A stretch of DNA of 64,000 nt, from positions 1-64,000 of the forward strand of contig NZ_CAKZHY010000121.1 in assembly GCF_936928535.1 (NCBI RefSeq), in the 5' to 3' direction. Positions 8,160 to 16,051 of this stretch are shown piece after piece. Numbering within the stretch: position 1 is the stretch's first letter; each line of letters starts with the position of its first letter. The notes under the pieces are model-generated. The model saw only the letters and a program-made list of their open reading frames with translations. It was not told where the DNA came from and searched no databases. The DNA is from an uncultured Bradyrhizobium sp. (lineage in GTDB: Bacteria; Pseudomonadota; Alphaproteobacteria; Rhizobiales; Xanthobacteraceae). The position numbers were made by a program, and so were the translations under genes.

Positions 8160-9329
8160 ATGTCCGTCCGCATCGTCGACGTCCGCGAGATCACCAAGCC
8201 GATCTCATCGCCGATCCGCAACGCCTATATCGACTTCACCAAGATGACGACCAGCCTCGTTGCGGTCGTCACCGACGTGGTGCGCGAGGGAAAACGCGTC
8301 GTCGGCTACGGCTTCAACTCCAACGGCCGCTACGGCCAGGGCGGCCTGATCCGCGAGCGCTTTGCCTCGCGCATCACGGAGGCCGATCCGAAGTCGCTGC
8401 TCAACGCATCAGGTGACAATCTCGACCCCGACAAGGTCTGGGGTGCGATGATGACCAACGAGAAGCCGGGCGGCCATGGCGAGCGTTCGGTCGCGGTCGG
8501 CACCATCGACATGGCGGTGTGGGATGCGGTGGCGAAGATCGCGGGCAAGCCGCTGTTTCGCCTGCTCGCGGAACGCCACGGCGTCGCAGCCAATCCGCGC
8601 GTCTTCGTCTACGCCGCCGGCGGTTATTACTATCCCGGCAAGGATCTCTCGATGCTGCGCGGTGAAATGCGCGGCTATCTCGATCGCGGCTACAACGTCG
8701 TGAAGATGAAGATCGGCGGTGCCCCGATCGACGAAGACCGCACGCGCATCGAGGCGGCGCTGAAGGAGATCGGCAAGGACGCGCAGCTCGCCGTCGACGC
8801 CAATGGCCGCTTCAATCTGGAAACCGGCATCGCCTATGCCAAGATGCTGCGGGACTATCCGCTGTTCTGGTACGAGGAGGTCGGCGACCCCCTCGACTAT
8901 GCGCTGCAAGCCGCGCTCGCCGAATTCTATCCCGGCCCGATGGCCACGGGCGAAAACCTCTTCAGCCACCAGGACGCCCGCAACCTCATCCGCTACGGCG
9001 GCATGCGTCCGGATCGCGACTGGCTGCAATTCGATTGCGCGCTGTCCTATGGTCTGTGCGAATACCAGCGCACGCTGGAAGTCTTGAAGACCTATGGCTG
9101 GTCGCCGAGCCGCTGCATTCCGCATGGCGGCCACCAGATGTCGCTCAACATCGCAGCCGGCCTGGGGCTTGGCGGCAATGAAAGCTACCCCGACCTGTTC
9201 CAGCCCTATGGCGGCTTCCCGGACGGCGTCCGCGTCGAGAACGGCCACATCACTATGCCCGATCTCCCCGGCATCGGCTTCGAGGGCAAGTCCGATCTCT
9301 ACAAGGAGATGAAGGCGCTGGCGGAGTAG
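8160..9329 (+). CDS. tarD: D(-)-tartrate dehydratase, enolase superfamily
   Basis: A 389-aa Mg-dependent dehydratase that converts D-tartrate to oxaloacetate. The sequence agrees with the characterised Bradyrhizobium japonicum enzyme as I remember it. All active-site positions are in register: general base Lys184 (with Lys182), Mg ligands Asp213, Glu239 and Glu265, and general acid His322. N-terminal capping domain covers about residues 1-145, the barrel 150-370. No tartrate transporter or regulator is adjacent. It follows a palindromic repeat and likely has its own promoter. Confidence 0.95.
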   Translation: MSVRIVDVREITKPISSPIRNAYIDFTKMTTSLVAVVTDVVREGKRVVGYGFNSNGRYGQGGLIRERFASRITEADPKSLLNASGDNLDPDKVWGAMMTNEKPGGHGERSVAVGTIDMAVWDAVAKIAGKPLFRLLAERHGVAANPRVFVYAAGGYYYPGKDLSMLRGEMRGYLDRGYNVVKMKIGGAPIDEDRTRIEAALKEIGKDAQLAVDANGRFNLETGIAYAKMLRDYPLFWYEEVGDPLDYALQAALAEFYPGPMATGENLFSHQDARNLIRYGGMRPDRDWLQFDCALSYGLCEYQRTLEVLKTYGWSPSRCIPHGGHQMSLNIAAGLGLGGNESYPDLFQPYGGFPDGVRVENGHITMPDLPGIGFEGKSDLYKEMKALAE

Positions 9330-9370
9330 CGAGTCGCGTTGAGACGCGACGGCCGCGCCAATTCCTCGGT

Positions 9371-9491
9371 GTCGTCCCGGCGAAGGCCGGGACCCATAAC
9401 CCCAGCGAGGTGTTATCGCGCGAGCCGGCAACTCCGAGTCTTCGACAAACCCAATTCGGTGGCTATGGGTCCCGGCCTTCGCCGGGACGAC
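9371..9491. repeat. long inverted repeat, family 4
   Basis: Bases 9371-9398 and 9464-9491 are perfect 28-bp reverse complements (core CGTCCCGGCGAAGGCCGGGA) separated by 65 bp. The element lies between the converging tarD and malonyl-CoA decarboxylase genes, where its hairpin could also end transcription from both sides. A single arm of this family recurs at 57563. Confidence 0.92.
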
Positions 9492-9498
9492 ACTGCGC

Positions 9499-10851
9499 CT
9501 ACGACAGCCGCATATCCAGCAGCCTGCGCCCCTCGCTCTTGAGCAGCTTCTTCACCGCGCTCGAGGCCACGACCTCGCCGTCATTGGCGTAGGCTTCGTG
9601 GTTCTTCTCGATGTCGTCGAGGCGGTAGAGGTAGTTGACCATCACGCCGGCGGATTCGCGCAGGCCCTTGGGCGAGAGGTCGCCCAGCCAGTTGATGCGC
9701 TCGAGCCGCGCGCCGTTGCCGAGGTGGAAGCGGGCGACGGAATCGATCAGGCGGCCCTTCGACGTGCGCGCCTTCAGGAAGTAGTGGGCGGCGAGCGGCT
9801 CGATCAGGCCGCGCAACTGCGTCGTCGATTCCGGGTTCTCATACCATTTGGGATCGTCGAGGCGCTTGAGGATCTCGCGGTCCTCGTCCGTCACCGGCAA
9901 ATCCTTGTCCTGCTTGATCCATGGCATGAAGCCGGGCACCGGCGACAGCGTCACGAAGGTGTCGAGCTTCGGTGTTTCGCGACGCAGCTCCTCGACCACC
10001 TGCTTGATCAGGAAGCTGCCGAAGGAGATGCCGCCAAGGCCACGCTGGGTATTCGAGATCGAATAGAACACGGCGGTGCGGGCCTTCTCGATCGGCAGAT
10101 ACTGGCGATCGACCGCGAGCAGCGGCGCGATCGCGCCGGGAATGGTCTCGGTCAGCGCCACCTCGACGAAGATCAGCGGCTCGTCGACCATCGCGGGATG
10201 GAAGAAGGCGTAGCAGCGGCGGTCGACCGGATCGATGCGGCGGCGCAGATCGTCCCAGTCCGAGATCTCGTGCACGGCCTCATAGCGGATGATCTTTTCG
10301 AGGATGTTGGCCGGGGTCGACCAGTCAATCCGGCGCAGCACGAGAAACCCCCTGTTGAACCAAGACGAGAGAAGATGCGAGACGTCGCGGTCGAGCGCGG
10401 CGAGATCGGTATGTCCCTTCATCATGCCGAGCAGATCGGCCCGCATGGCGACGAGATCGCCGGTGCCGCCAGGCGCCCGGTTGAGTCGGCGGATCAGCTC
10501 CTGCCGCCGCGGCTCCGAGGCGAAATGCAGCGCGCTCGCGTCCTCGTCGCTCGGCTCGGTGCGCCATTTTTCGATCGCGCTGCTCAGGCGTTCCCGGTCC
10601 GGGCCGAAATCACGCATCAGCCCTTCGAAGAAGGCGCGGCGTCCCGCCGCATCCAACTCCCCGTAGATGTCGAGCACCTCGCGCGCCATGGCGGTGCCGG
10701 AGGCTTCGCCGCGGCCCGACAGCAGCGCATCGCAGAGCGCGATCAGGCCGTCGGCATCCTGCTTGGCGTCGGTGGAATCCACCCGGCGCAGCAGCGTGCG
10801 GCCGCGCTCGGAAATGGTGGCGAGCAGGTCGGAGAAGAAGGCATTGGCCAT
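9499..10851 (-). CDS. malonyl-CoA decarboxylase
   Basis: A 450-aa enzyme that converts malonyl-CoA to acetyl-CoA and CO2. The N-terminal helical domain (about residues 1-160) precedes the acetyltransferase-like catalytic domain. Family motifs include FYSISNTQRGLGGISFGSFL (about residues 265-285) and LSPVPGF, which carry or flank catalytic residues. No malonate transporter, malonyl-CoA synthetase (matB) or matR regulator is next to it, so it is separated from the usual mat operon. The ATG at 10851 has only a weak ribosome site. Confidence 0.93.
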   Translation of the reverse strand: MANAFFSDLLATISERGRTLLRRVDSTDAKQDADGLIALCDALLSGRGEASGTAMAREVLDIYGELDAAGRRAFFEGLMRDFGPDRERLSSAIEKWRTEPSDEDASALHFASEPRRQELIRRLNRAPGGTGDLVAMRADLLGMMKGHTDLAALDRDVSHLLSSWFNRGFLVLRRIDWSTPANILEKIIRYEAVHEISDWDDLRRRIDPVDRRCYAFFHPAMVDEPLIFVEVALTETIPGAIAPLLAVDRQYLPIEKARTAVFYSISNTQRGLGGISFGSFLIKQVVEELRRETPKLDTFVTLSPVPGFMPWIKQDKDLPVTDEDREILKRLDDPKWYENPESTTQLRGLIEPLAAHYFLKARTSKGRLIDSVARFHLGNGARLERINWLGDLSPKGLRESAGVMVNYLYRLDDIEKNHEAYANDGEVVASSAVKKLLKSEGRRLLDMRLS

Positions 10852-11006
10852 CTGGGCTTTTCGTATCCGGGTTTGTGAGGTGCGGAAGTTTACACGGGAT
10901 TTAGGCGGAAGCCGATCACAATCAAGCGGAGGAATGCGGCATCTTTAGTCGGGCCGTGCGTTTGGAGAATGAGGCTATGCCGGTGCTGATGCCACACGAA
11001 AGCTGC

Positions 11007-11098
11007 CGTAGGGTGGGCAAAGCGAAGCGTGCCCACGACTTCTTTCCACTGGAGAGAGATGGTGGGCACGGCGTAAGAGCGCCTTTGCCCACCCTACG
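11007..11098. repeat. palindromic intergenic repeat, family 2, copy A
   Basis: Perfect 16-bp outer arms CGTAGGGTGGGCAAAG and CTTTGCCCACCCTACG, with inner arms CGTGCCCAC and GTGGGCACG. Same family as 44055, and related to 39482 in which the inner sequence differs. It lies in the 279-bp gap between malonyl-CoA decarboxylase and the AraC regulator. Nothing else was seen in that gap. Confidence 0.9.
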
Positions 11099-11130
11099 AG
11101 TTCTCGCAATGACGTGGAGAGAGCGGGGGG

Positions 11131-11937
11131 CTACCCCTTCCCCGCAAACTTCGTCGGCGTCCGTCCCGTCACCTGGCGGAACGCGGCCGAGAACGCCGGG
11201 ACGCTGGCATAACCGAGTTGCGTGGCGAGCTGCTTCACCGAGACATTCGCATCGGTCGACAGCCTCTGGATCGCCGCGGCGATCCTTGCGCGCTGGCACC
11301 AGCTCTTGAAGCTCAGCTGCGTCTGGCTCGAGAACAGCCGCGACAGCGTGCGCGCGGAGGTGCCGACCTCGCGCGCCAGCGTGTCGATGTCGTGCAGGCC
11401 GGTGGGATCGTCGAGCACGATCATCGCGGCGCGGCGGCAGCGCGGCTCGTGCGGCAGCGGCACGAAGGTCGCGGAATCCTCGGCCTGATGCAGCTCCAGC
11501 ATTACCAGGCGCACCAGCAGCTCGGTGCGCTCCTCGGTGTTGCGCGGGTCGAACAGCGCCAGGATCGCCTGGTTCAGCAGCGGCGACACCCGCACCACGA
11601 ATTCCCGGGTCAGCCCCTCATAGCGCTGCTCGCGCTTGAGCCAGGCGAGATCGAAATAAAGCGTGCGCATCTCGATGTCGGCGAGCAGGTCGATGGCATG
11701 TTCGAGCCCGGCCGGCACCCAGACCGCGCGGTCCGGCGGCACCAGCCAGCGTCCGCCGGGCGTCGTCACCTGCATGGTGCCTTTCGCCGCGTAGATCAGC
11801 TGCGACTCGCGGTGCATGTGCGGGTCGATCCGCATGCCCTTGGGGTAATCGCGCGCAACCAGGTGCACGCCCGCGGTGGAGCGGTGATTGCCCAGGACTT
11901 CCCGGATTGGCGCTTTGACGACAGTCATTGGCAGCAT
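11131..11937 (-). CDS. AraC-family regulator with cupin sensor
   Basis: A 268-aa transcription factor. The N-terminal cupin-like ligand domain (about residues 15-120, motif DPHMHRESQLIYAAKGTMQV) is followed by two helix-turn-helix units at about 170-262, ending PAFSAAFRQVTGRTPTKF, the usual AraC signature. The layout resembles NimR-type regulators, which control a neighbouring efflux gene. It is divergent from an MFS carrier with only 51 bp between start codons, so that carrier is its most likely target. The ligand is unknown. An ATG at 11928 could be the true start. Confidence 0.9.
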   Translation of the reverse strand: MLPMTVVKAPIREVLGNHRSTAGVHLVARDYPKGMRIDPHMHRESQLIYAAKGTMQVTTPGGRWLVPPDRAVWVPAGLEHAIDLLADIEMRTLYFDLAWLKREQRYEGLTREFVVRVSPLLNQAILALFDPRNTEERTELLVRLVMLELHQAEDSATFVPLPHEPRCRRAAMIVLDDPTGLHDIDTLAREVGTSARTLSRLFSSQTQLSFKSWCQRARIAAAIQRLSTDANVSVKQLATQLGYASVPAFSAAFRQVTGRTPTKFAGKG

Positions 11938-11988
11938 CCCGTCAAGGCGAGGACATATAACTCATTTCGGAGCAGGAGAGGATTCCGA

Positions 11989-13161
11989 ATGAACAGCCCC
12001 GTCAGGGTCATCAGTTTCGTCAACGCCGGTCATTTCGTCGATCATTATGCGATGCTGATCTTCGCCGCCGCCGTGATTATCATGGGGCCGGCGCTCGGCA
12101 TGGCCTATTCGGAACTGCTTCCCTACGCGACCCCCGGTTTCATCGCCTTCGGCGCCGGCTCGCTGCTGACCGGCTGGCTCGGCGATCGCTGGAGCCGCCG
12201 CCACATGATGCTGATCTTCTTCGTCGGCATCGGCGCCTCCATGATCTCGGTCGGCTTCGTGCAGACGCCGCTGCAGCTCGGCGCCGCGCTGCTCGCGATC
12301 GGCATCTTTGCCTCGATCTATCACCCCGTCGGCACGGCGATGATCGTGTCCTATGCCGAGCGGCTCGGCCGCGAGATGGGCATCAACGGCGTCTGGGGCA
12401 ATCTCGGCGTGGCTTCGTCGGCGCTGGTCACGGGCGTGATCGGCCAGTATCTCGGTTGGCGCTTTGCCTTCATCATTCCCGGTATCGTCACCATCCTGAT
12501 CGGCGTCGCCTTCGCGATGCTGGTGGTGCACGAGGATCGCAAGGGCAGCAAACAGGCCGCCGCGCAGGCGCGGGTGGCAAAACAGGACATGTGGCGCGTG
12601 GTGCTGTCGCTGCTGATCGTCGTGATCGCGATCTCGACCACGTTCAACGCCGTCACCGTCGCGCTGCCAAAGCTGTTCGCGGAGCGGCTCGCGGATCTCA
12701 CGAAAAGCCCGGCGCTGTTAGGCGTCATCGCCGCCTGCGTCTACGTGTTCGGCGCGATGACGCAGTACACGATCGGCCGGCTGCTCGACCGTTATTCGCT
12801 GAAGACGGTGGCGCTGCCGCTATCCTTCATGCTGGCGCCGTTCTTGTATCTGGCCGCGAGCTTGGACAATCTGCCGCTGATTTTGGTGTCGATCGGCATC
12901 GTCATGGGCGCATTCGGGCAGGTCACGGTGAACGATGCCATGGTCGGCAAATACACCAGCGAGGAATGGCGCTCGCGCGCCTATGCGGTGCGCTATTTCA
13001 TCGGCTTCACCGCGGCCGGCGCGTCGGTCGGCCTGGTCGCCTGGCTCTACGAACGGGGCGGCTTCGTCACCATGCTGCATGCCTTCGCCGGCCTGTGCCT
13101 GCTGGCGATCGCAGCCGCGATCATCCTGCCACGCGAAATCCGGACGCCGGCGGCAGCGTAA
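11989..13161 (+). CDS. MFS transporter
   Basis: A 390-aa inner-membrane carrier with about twelve hydrophobic segments and the cytoplasmic loop motif GWLGDRWSRRHM (about residues 60-72) between helices 2 and 3. Start ATG 11989 is preceded by GGAGAGG at proper spacing. The longer frame reading back from 11218 crosses the divergent regulator and is not real. Divergent pairing with the AraC regulator suggests inducible export, as in fosmidomycin or 2-nitroimidazole carriers. The substrate is not predictable. Confidence 0.92.
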   Translation: MNSPVRVISFVNAGHFVDHYAMLIFAAAVIIMGPALGMAYSELLPYATPGFIAFGAGSLLTGWLGDRWSRRHMMLIFFVGIGASMISVGFVQTPLQLGAALLAIGIFASIYHPVGTAMIVSYAERLGREMGINGVWGNLGVASSALVTGVIGQYLGWRFAFIIPGIVTILIGVAFAMLVVHEDRKGSKQAAAQARVAKQDMWRVVLSLLIVVIAISTTFNAVTVALPKLFAERLADLTKSPALLGVIAACVYVFGAMTQYTIGRLLDRYSLKTVALPLSFMLAPFLYLAASLDNLPLILVSIGIVMGAFGQVTVNDAMVGKYTSEEWRSRAYAVRYFIGFTAAGASVGLVAWLYERGGFVTMLHAFAGLCLLAIAAAIILPREIRTPAAA

Positions 13162-13169
13162 CCCTCTCC

Positions 13170-13261
13170 CCCGTCATTGCGTGGAGACCTTGCGACGAAG
13201 CAATCCAGGCTGTCTCCGCGGCGCGCGTTCTGGATTGCTTTGCTGCGCTCGGCGCTCAATG
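13170..13261. repeat. palindromic intergenic repeat, family 1, copy B (right arm damaged)
   Basis: The left arm CCGTCATTGCG and inner arms GCAATCCAG / CTGGATTGC match copies at 5725 and 18326, but the right end reads CTCGGCGCTCAATG instead of CTCGCAATGACGG. The stop codon of the minus-strand dehydrogenase (13256-13258) falls in this damaged arm. Confidence 0.85.
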
Positions 13262-14104
13262 TTTCGGGTTGCGGCCGCGGATGTGGTCAAAGCCTTGCTT
13301 GATTGCGGCGAAGCGCGCTTCGACGATCGGCTCGAATTCGAGGTCGGTGAAGATATAGGGCCAGTCGTTTTCGACGCCTTCGCGGACGAGTTCGCCGACA
13401 TAAATGGGATCGATACCCTGAGAGACGCGCTCCCGGATCATATTGATCTGCTCGGCACGCGGGCCCGACGTTGGCGGGGCAGGGACCGCCCCCTCGAAGC
13501 GCTTGGGGAGGTTGCGTCCTGAGTTCATGATCTGGGTGCGGATGAACCCGGGACACAGCACGGATACGCCGATCCCGCGCGGGGCGAGTTCAAGCCGCAG
13601 GCCCTCGGACAGCGCGACCACACCATATTTTGAAACGTTGTATGCATTGCTCGCCCCAGAAATGAGGCCCGCGATCGAGGCCGTGGAGACGATATGTCCA
13701 CCCTCGCCATGTTGTTCGATCAACGGCCCGAAGATCTCGATCCCCCAAATGGTCGCCATCAGGTTGACGCTCAGGGTCCAATTCCACGCCGCCTCGGTCC
13801 AGGTGCCATAGGGCCCGCCGCCGCCAACGCCCGCATTGTTGACGAGGATGTGCACCTTGCCGTAGCGGGCGGTCGTGGCTTCGGCGGCCGCCACCAGTTC
13901 GGCTTTGAGTGAGACGTCGGCCTTCACGCCCTCGACATCGACGTTGGTGAGCCTCAATTGCCTGAGCGCCGCGGACAGAGCTTCTTCTTCAATATCACAA
14001 AGCATCACTTTCGCCCCCGCCTGGGCGAAAGCGGTCGCGATCCCCAGGCCAATGCCTGACGCCGCACCGGTCACGAACGCAATCTTTCCAGCGAGTTCTT
14101 TCAT
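13256..14104 (-). CDS. short-chain dehydrogenase/reductase
   Basis: A 282-aa NAD(P)-dependent SDR. The cofactor motif TGAASGIG is at residues 12-19, NNAG at 89-92, Asn114, and the triad Ser143, Tyr155, Lys159 (YNVSK) is complete. A C-terminal extension of about 40 residues goes beyond classical SDRs. I chose ATG 14104 because GGAGG lies nine bases upstream. ATG 14110 is too close to it. A much longer open frame upstream to 14650 has no coding character. The last codons end within a repeat arm, so the C-terminus may have been altered by that element. Substrate unknown. Confidence 0.88.
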   Translation of the reverse strand: MKELAGKIAFVTGAASGIGLGIATAFAQAGAKVMLCDIEEEALSAALRQLRLTNVDVEGVKADVSLKAELVAAAEATTARYGKVHILVNNAGVGGGGPYGTWTEAAWNWTLSVNLMATIWGIEIFGPLIEQHGEGGHIVSTASIAGLISGASNAYNVSKYGVVALSEGLRLELAPRGIGVSVLCPGFIRTQIMNSGRNLPKRFEGAVPAPPTSGPRAEQINMIRERVSQGIDPIYVGELVREGVENDWPYIFTDLEFEPIVEARFAAIKQGFDHIRGRNPKH

Positions 14105-14373
14105 CCGCATTCTCCTCCGGCAAGCCCGAGACGCTTGCAACTTCAAGTGTTCGCGGACGGTATATGATCGCACTTTCGAGCGATTTGGAAGCGCGTCGGA
14201 TGACTGCGTCAGGCCGTTCGCGTCATTTGCGGGGTCCCTGAACGCGGGGGTCTCTTTGATCTTCCCCGATCCGCCGCAGGTCGTGCAGAAACCTTCGCCT
14301 GAGCGAACCGGGTGCATGTCGAAATCAAAAAAGCCAAGAGAGAGAGGCCGCGACGAGACGTATCGCGGCTCGA

Positions 14374-15648
14374 CTACGGAAGTCCTCTTGTCAGCGTAAA
14401 GGGATTGAACCCACGTTCGGCGAGAGCAGCCCACGACGCTGCGCCAAGATGTGACAATCGGAAATAGAGCCGCGGCTTGGTCGGATCGGTGTCCAACACG
14501 AACCCGGTCGGTAACTCGCGGGCAGTTGTGGCATAGAACCCGCCATCCGGCGACCTCTGGGATTCGATGACAGAGATCAACGAGTTTGCCCTCCCGGTCC
14601 TGCCGAGCAATTTCATTAAGAGAGCCATTTGGCTCGTCCCTTCGGTCCACACACCGTCTCGGTCTTCACCGTAAGAAAAGCCCCCGTCGACACTCATTCG
14701 CTGTTCGGCGGTCGAAATTGCCGATGCAAATTTCTCGACCGCTCCGCGGAGCGCTGTTAGAGGCCAGACCTGAGCATCGAGAGCCAAGGTCGGATTGTGG
14801 GTGACGCCGTCTTCAGCGGTCCCTGCAGCGAAACAGGCGCACGCCGGATTCCACATCGAATTGACGAAGTGTTCAGCAGCCGTTGCCTTGTCACGCCAGC
14901 GCGAATCCCCCGTACGGATCGCAAGAAGGCCAAACGCGGCGGCGAGATCAGTATTATGTTCAGTCGACTTCCACATCCGCACTTCCGGCGTTGGTTCGTG
15001 CCCAAACGTACCGCCCGTGAAACCGCCAGTACCGCGCGTATCGGCCCATTGCGCGACCCAGGCGCCAAGCCGTGCTGCACCATCGCGGAACCGGAGGCGT
15101 GTGTTCACATCATCAAGCGACAGCAACGCCAACATGGCCCATGCCATGTTACCGACATCGCTGCCCACCTGATATCGATCCTCCAACCATTTGTTTTGAG
15201 CATTGTCCCACCACCCCGGAAGTTTGACGGGGCCATTGGCGACCACACCCGCGGCGTAAGCGTTCCGCAGCCGTCCATCATGCCAGGTGCGGTCGTTGTC
15301 GATGGCCCAGAGAATCGCCGAGCCAATCCGATGCGCTTTGTCTTGCTCACCGCAACCGACCAATGCGATGGCGGCTACCGCATTGTCATAGAGGTAGGCG
15401 GCGCCATGCAGAGGCCCCGATTCGACGGTCGGGTAGCTGGGCAGGAACAACGGCCCTGATGGCGGTGCTTTATCGATTAGACCAGCGAGGTATCCGCACG
15501 CTGACGTTTTTGGGGCTGTTGAAGCCTGCAGTGGAGCGGAAGCCATCATGATTGCGACATTCGCGACGACCCAAGTGTGAAGGCAGAGCCCGCGACATCG
15601 GTAGAAGCAACAAGCGATCAGTGCCGATAGCATTTCGCTGCCTCTCAC
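14374..15648 (-). CDS. secreted protein, six-hairpin (alpha/alpha) barrel-like, function unknown
   Basis: A protein of up to 424 aa with a hydrophobic N-terminus (about residues 20-42, ending near LQAS) that looks like a signal peptide. The body contains repeated patterns typical of helical toroid proteins, such as GAAYLYDNAVAAIAL, GSDVGNMAWAMLALL and HNTDLAAAFGLLAI, spaced roughly 60-80 residues apart. These resemble six-hairpin glycosidase-like proteins, but I cannot name a family or catalytic acid. Base composition is lower in GC (near 53 percent in sampled lines) than in neighbours, which hints at acquisition by transfer. The start is uncertain; ATG 15633 is also possible. Confidence 0.7.
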   Translation of the reverse strand: MRGSEMLSALIACCFYRCRGLCLHTWVVANVAIMMASAPLQASTAPKTSACGYLAGLIDKAPPSGPLFLPSYPTVESGPLHGAAYLYDNAVAAIALVGCGEQDKAHRIGSAILWAIDNDRTWHDGRLRNAYAAGVVANGPVKLPGWWDNAQNKWLEDRYQVGSDVGNMAWAMLALLSLDDVNTRLRFRDGAARLGAWVAQWADTRGTGGFTGGTFGHEPTPEVRMWKSTEHNTDLAAAFGLLAIRTGDSRWRDKATAAEHFVNSMWNPACACFAAGTAEDGVTHNPTLALDAQVWPLTALRGAVEKFASAISTAEQRMSVDGGFSYGEDRDGVWTEGTSQMALLMKLLGRTGRANSLISVIESQRSPDGGFYATTARELPTGFVLDTDPTKPRLYFRLSHLGAASWAALAERGFNPFTLTRGLP

Positions 15649-15773
15649 GCCTTTTCAACCAAGTTAGGCTTTGGGGCATCGGAAAGAAAGCCGGTCAGGA
15701 TCGAGTAAAGACATCGTGCCTTCATCTTCAACGGGGGACCAAGTTTGCTCGATCGCAATTCTTCGTATGCGGC

Positions 15774-15908
15774 GCATCCTTCGAGACGCCCGCCTCTGGC
15801 GGGCCCTCAGGATGAGGGTTGGGTGTGTGGTCGCTGTTTAGCGGGCGCCGACGCCGTTTTAGCCTCATCCTGAGGAGACCGCGGAGCGGTCGTCTCGAAG
15901 GACGAGGC
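15774..15908. repeat. palindromic intergenic repeat, family 5
   Basis: Outer arms CATCCTTCGAGACG and CGTCTCGAAGGACG, inner arms CCTCAGGATGAGG and CCTCATCCTGAGG, about 135 bp in all. It occupies most of the 403-bp gap before the antiporter gene. No open frame of interest was seen in the rest of that gap. Confidence 0.88.
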
Positions 15909-16051
15909 GTGCGCGCAGGTCGCTCAAAAAGCTCCTATGCGATCACCCTGCCTAAGCGCGCCGCGAGGACAGGGAACCCGCGCCACCTCCCGCAAGTTCT
16001 ATCCTTTGAGGCCCCGGCACCTGCCGGGACGGAACGGGGGAAGACGCCTGC

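Noticed and set aside
14105..14650. N-terminal extension of the SDR by 182 codons
   Set aside because: The extension lacks coding character, while GGAGG sits at the right distance from ATG 14104, directly before the usual SDR start.
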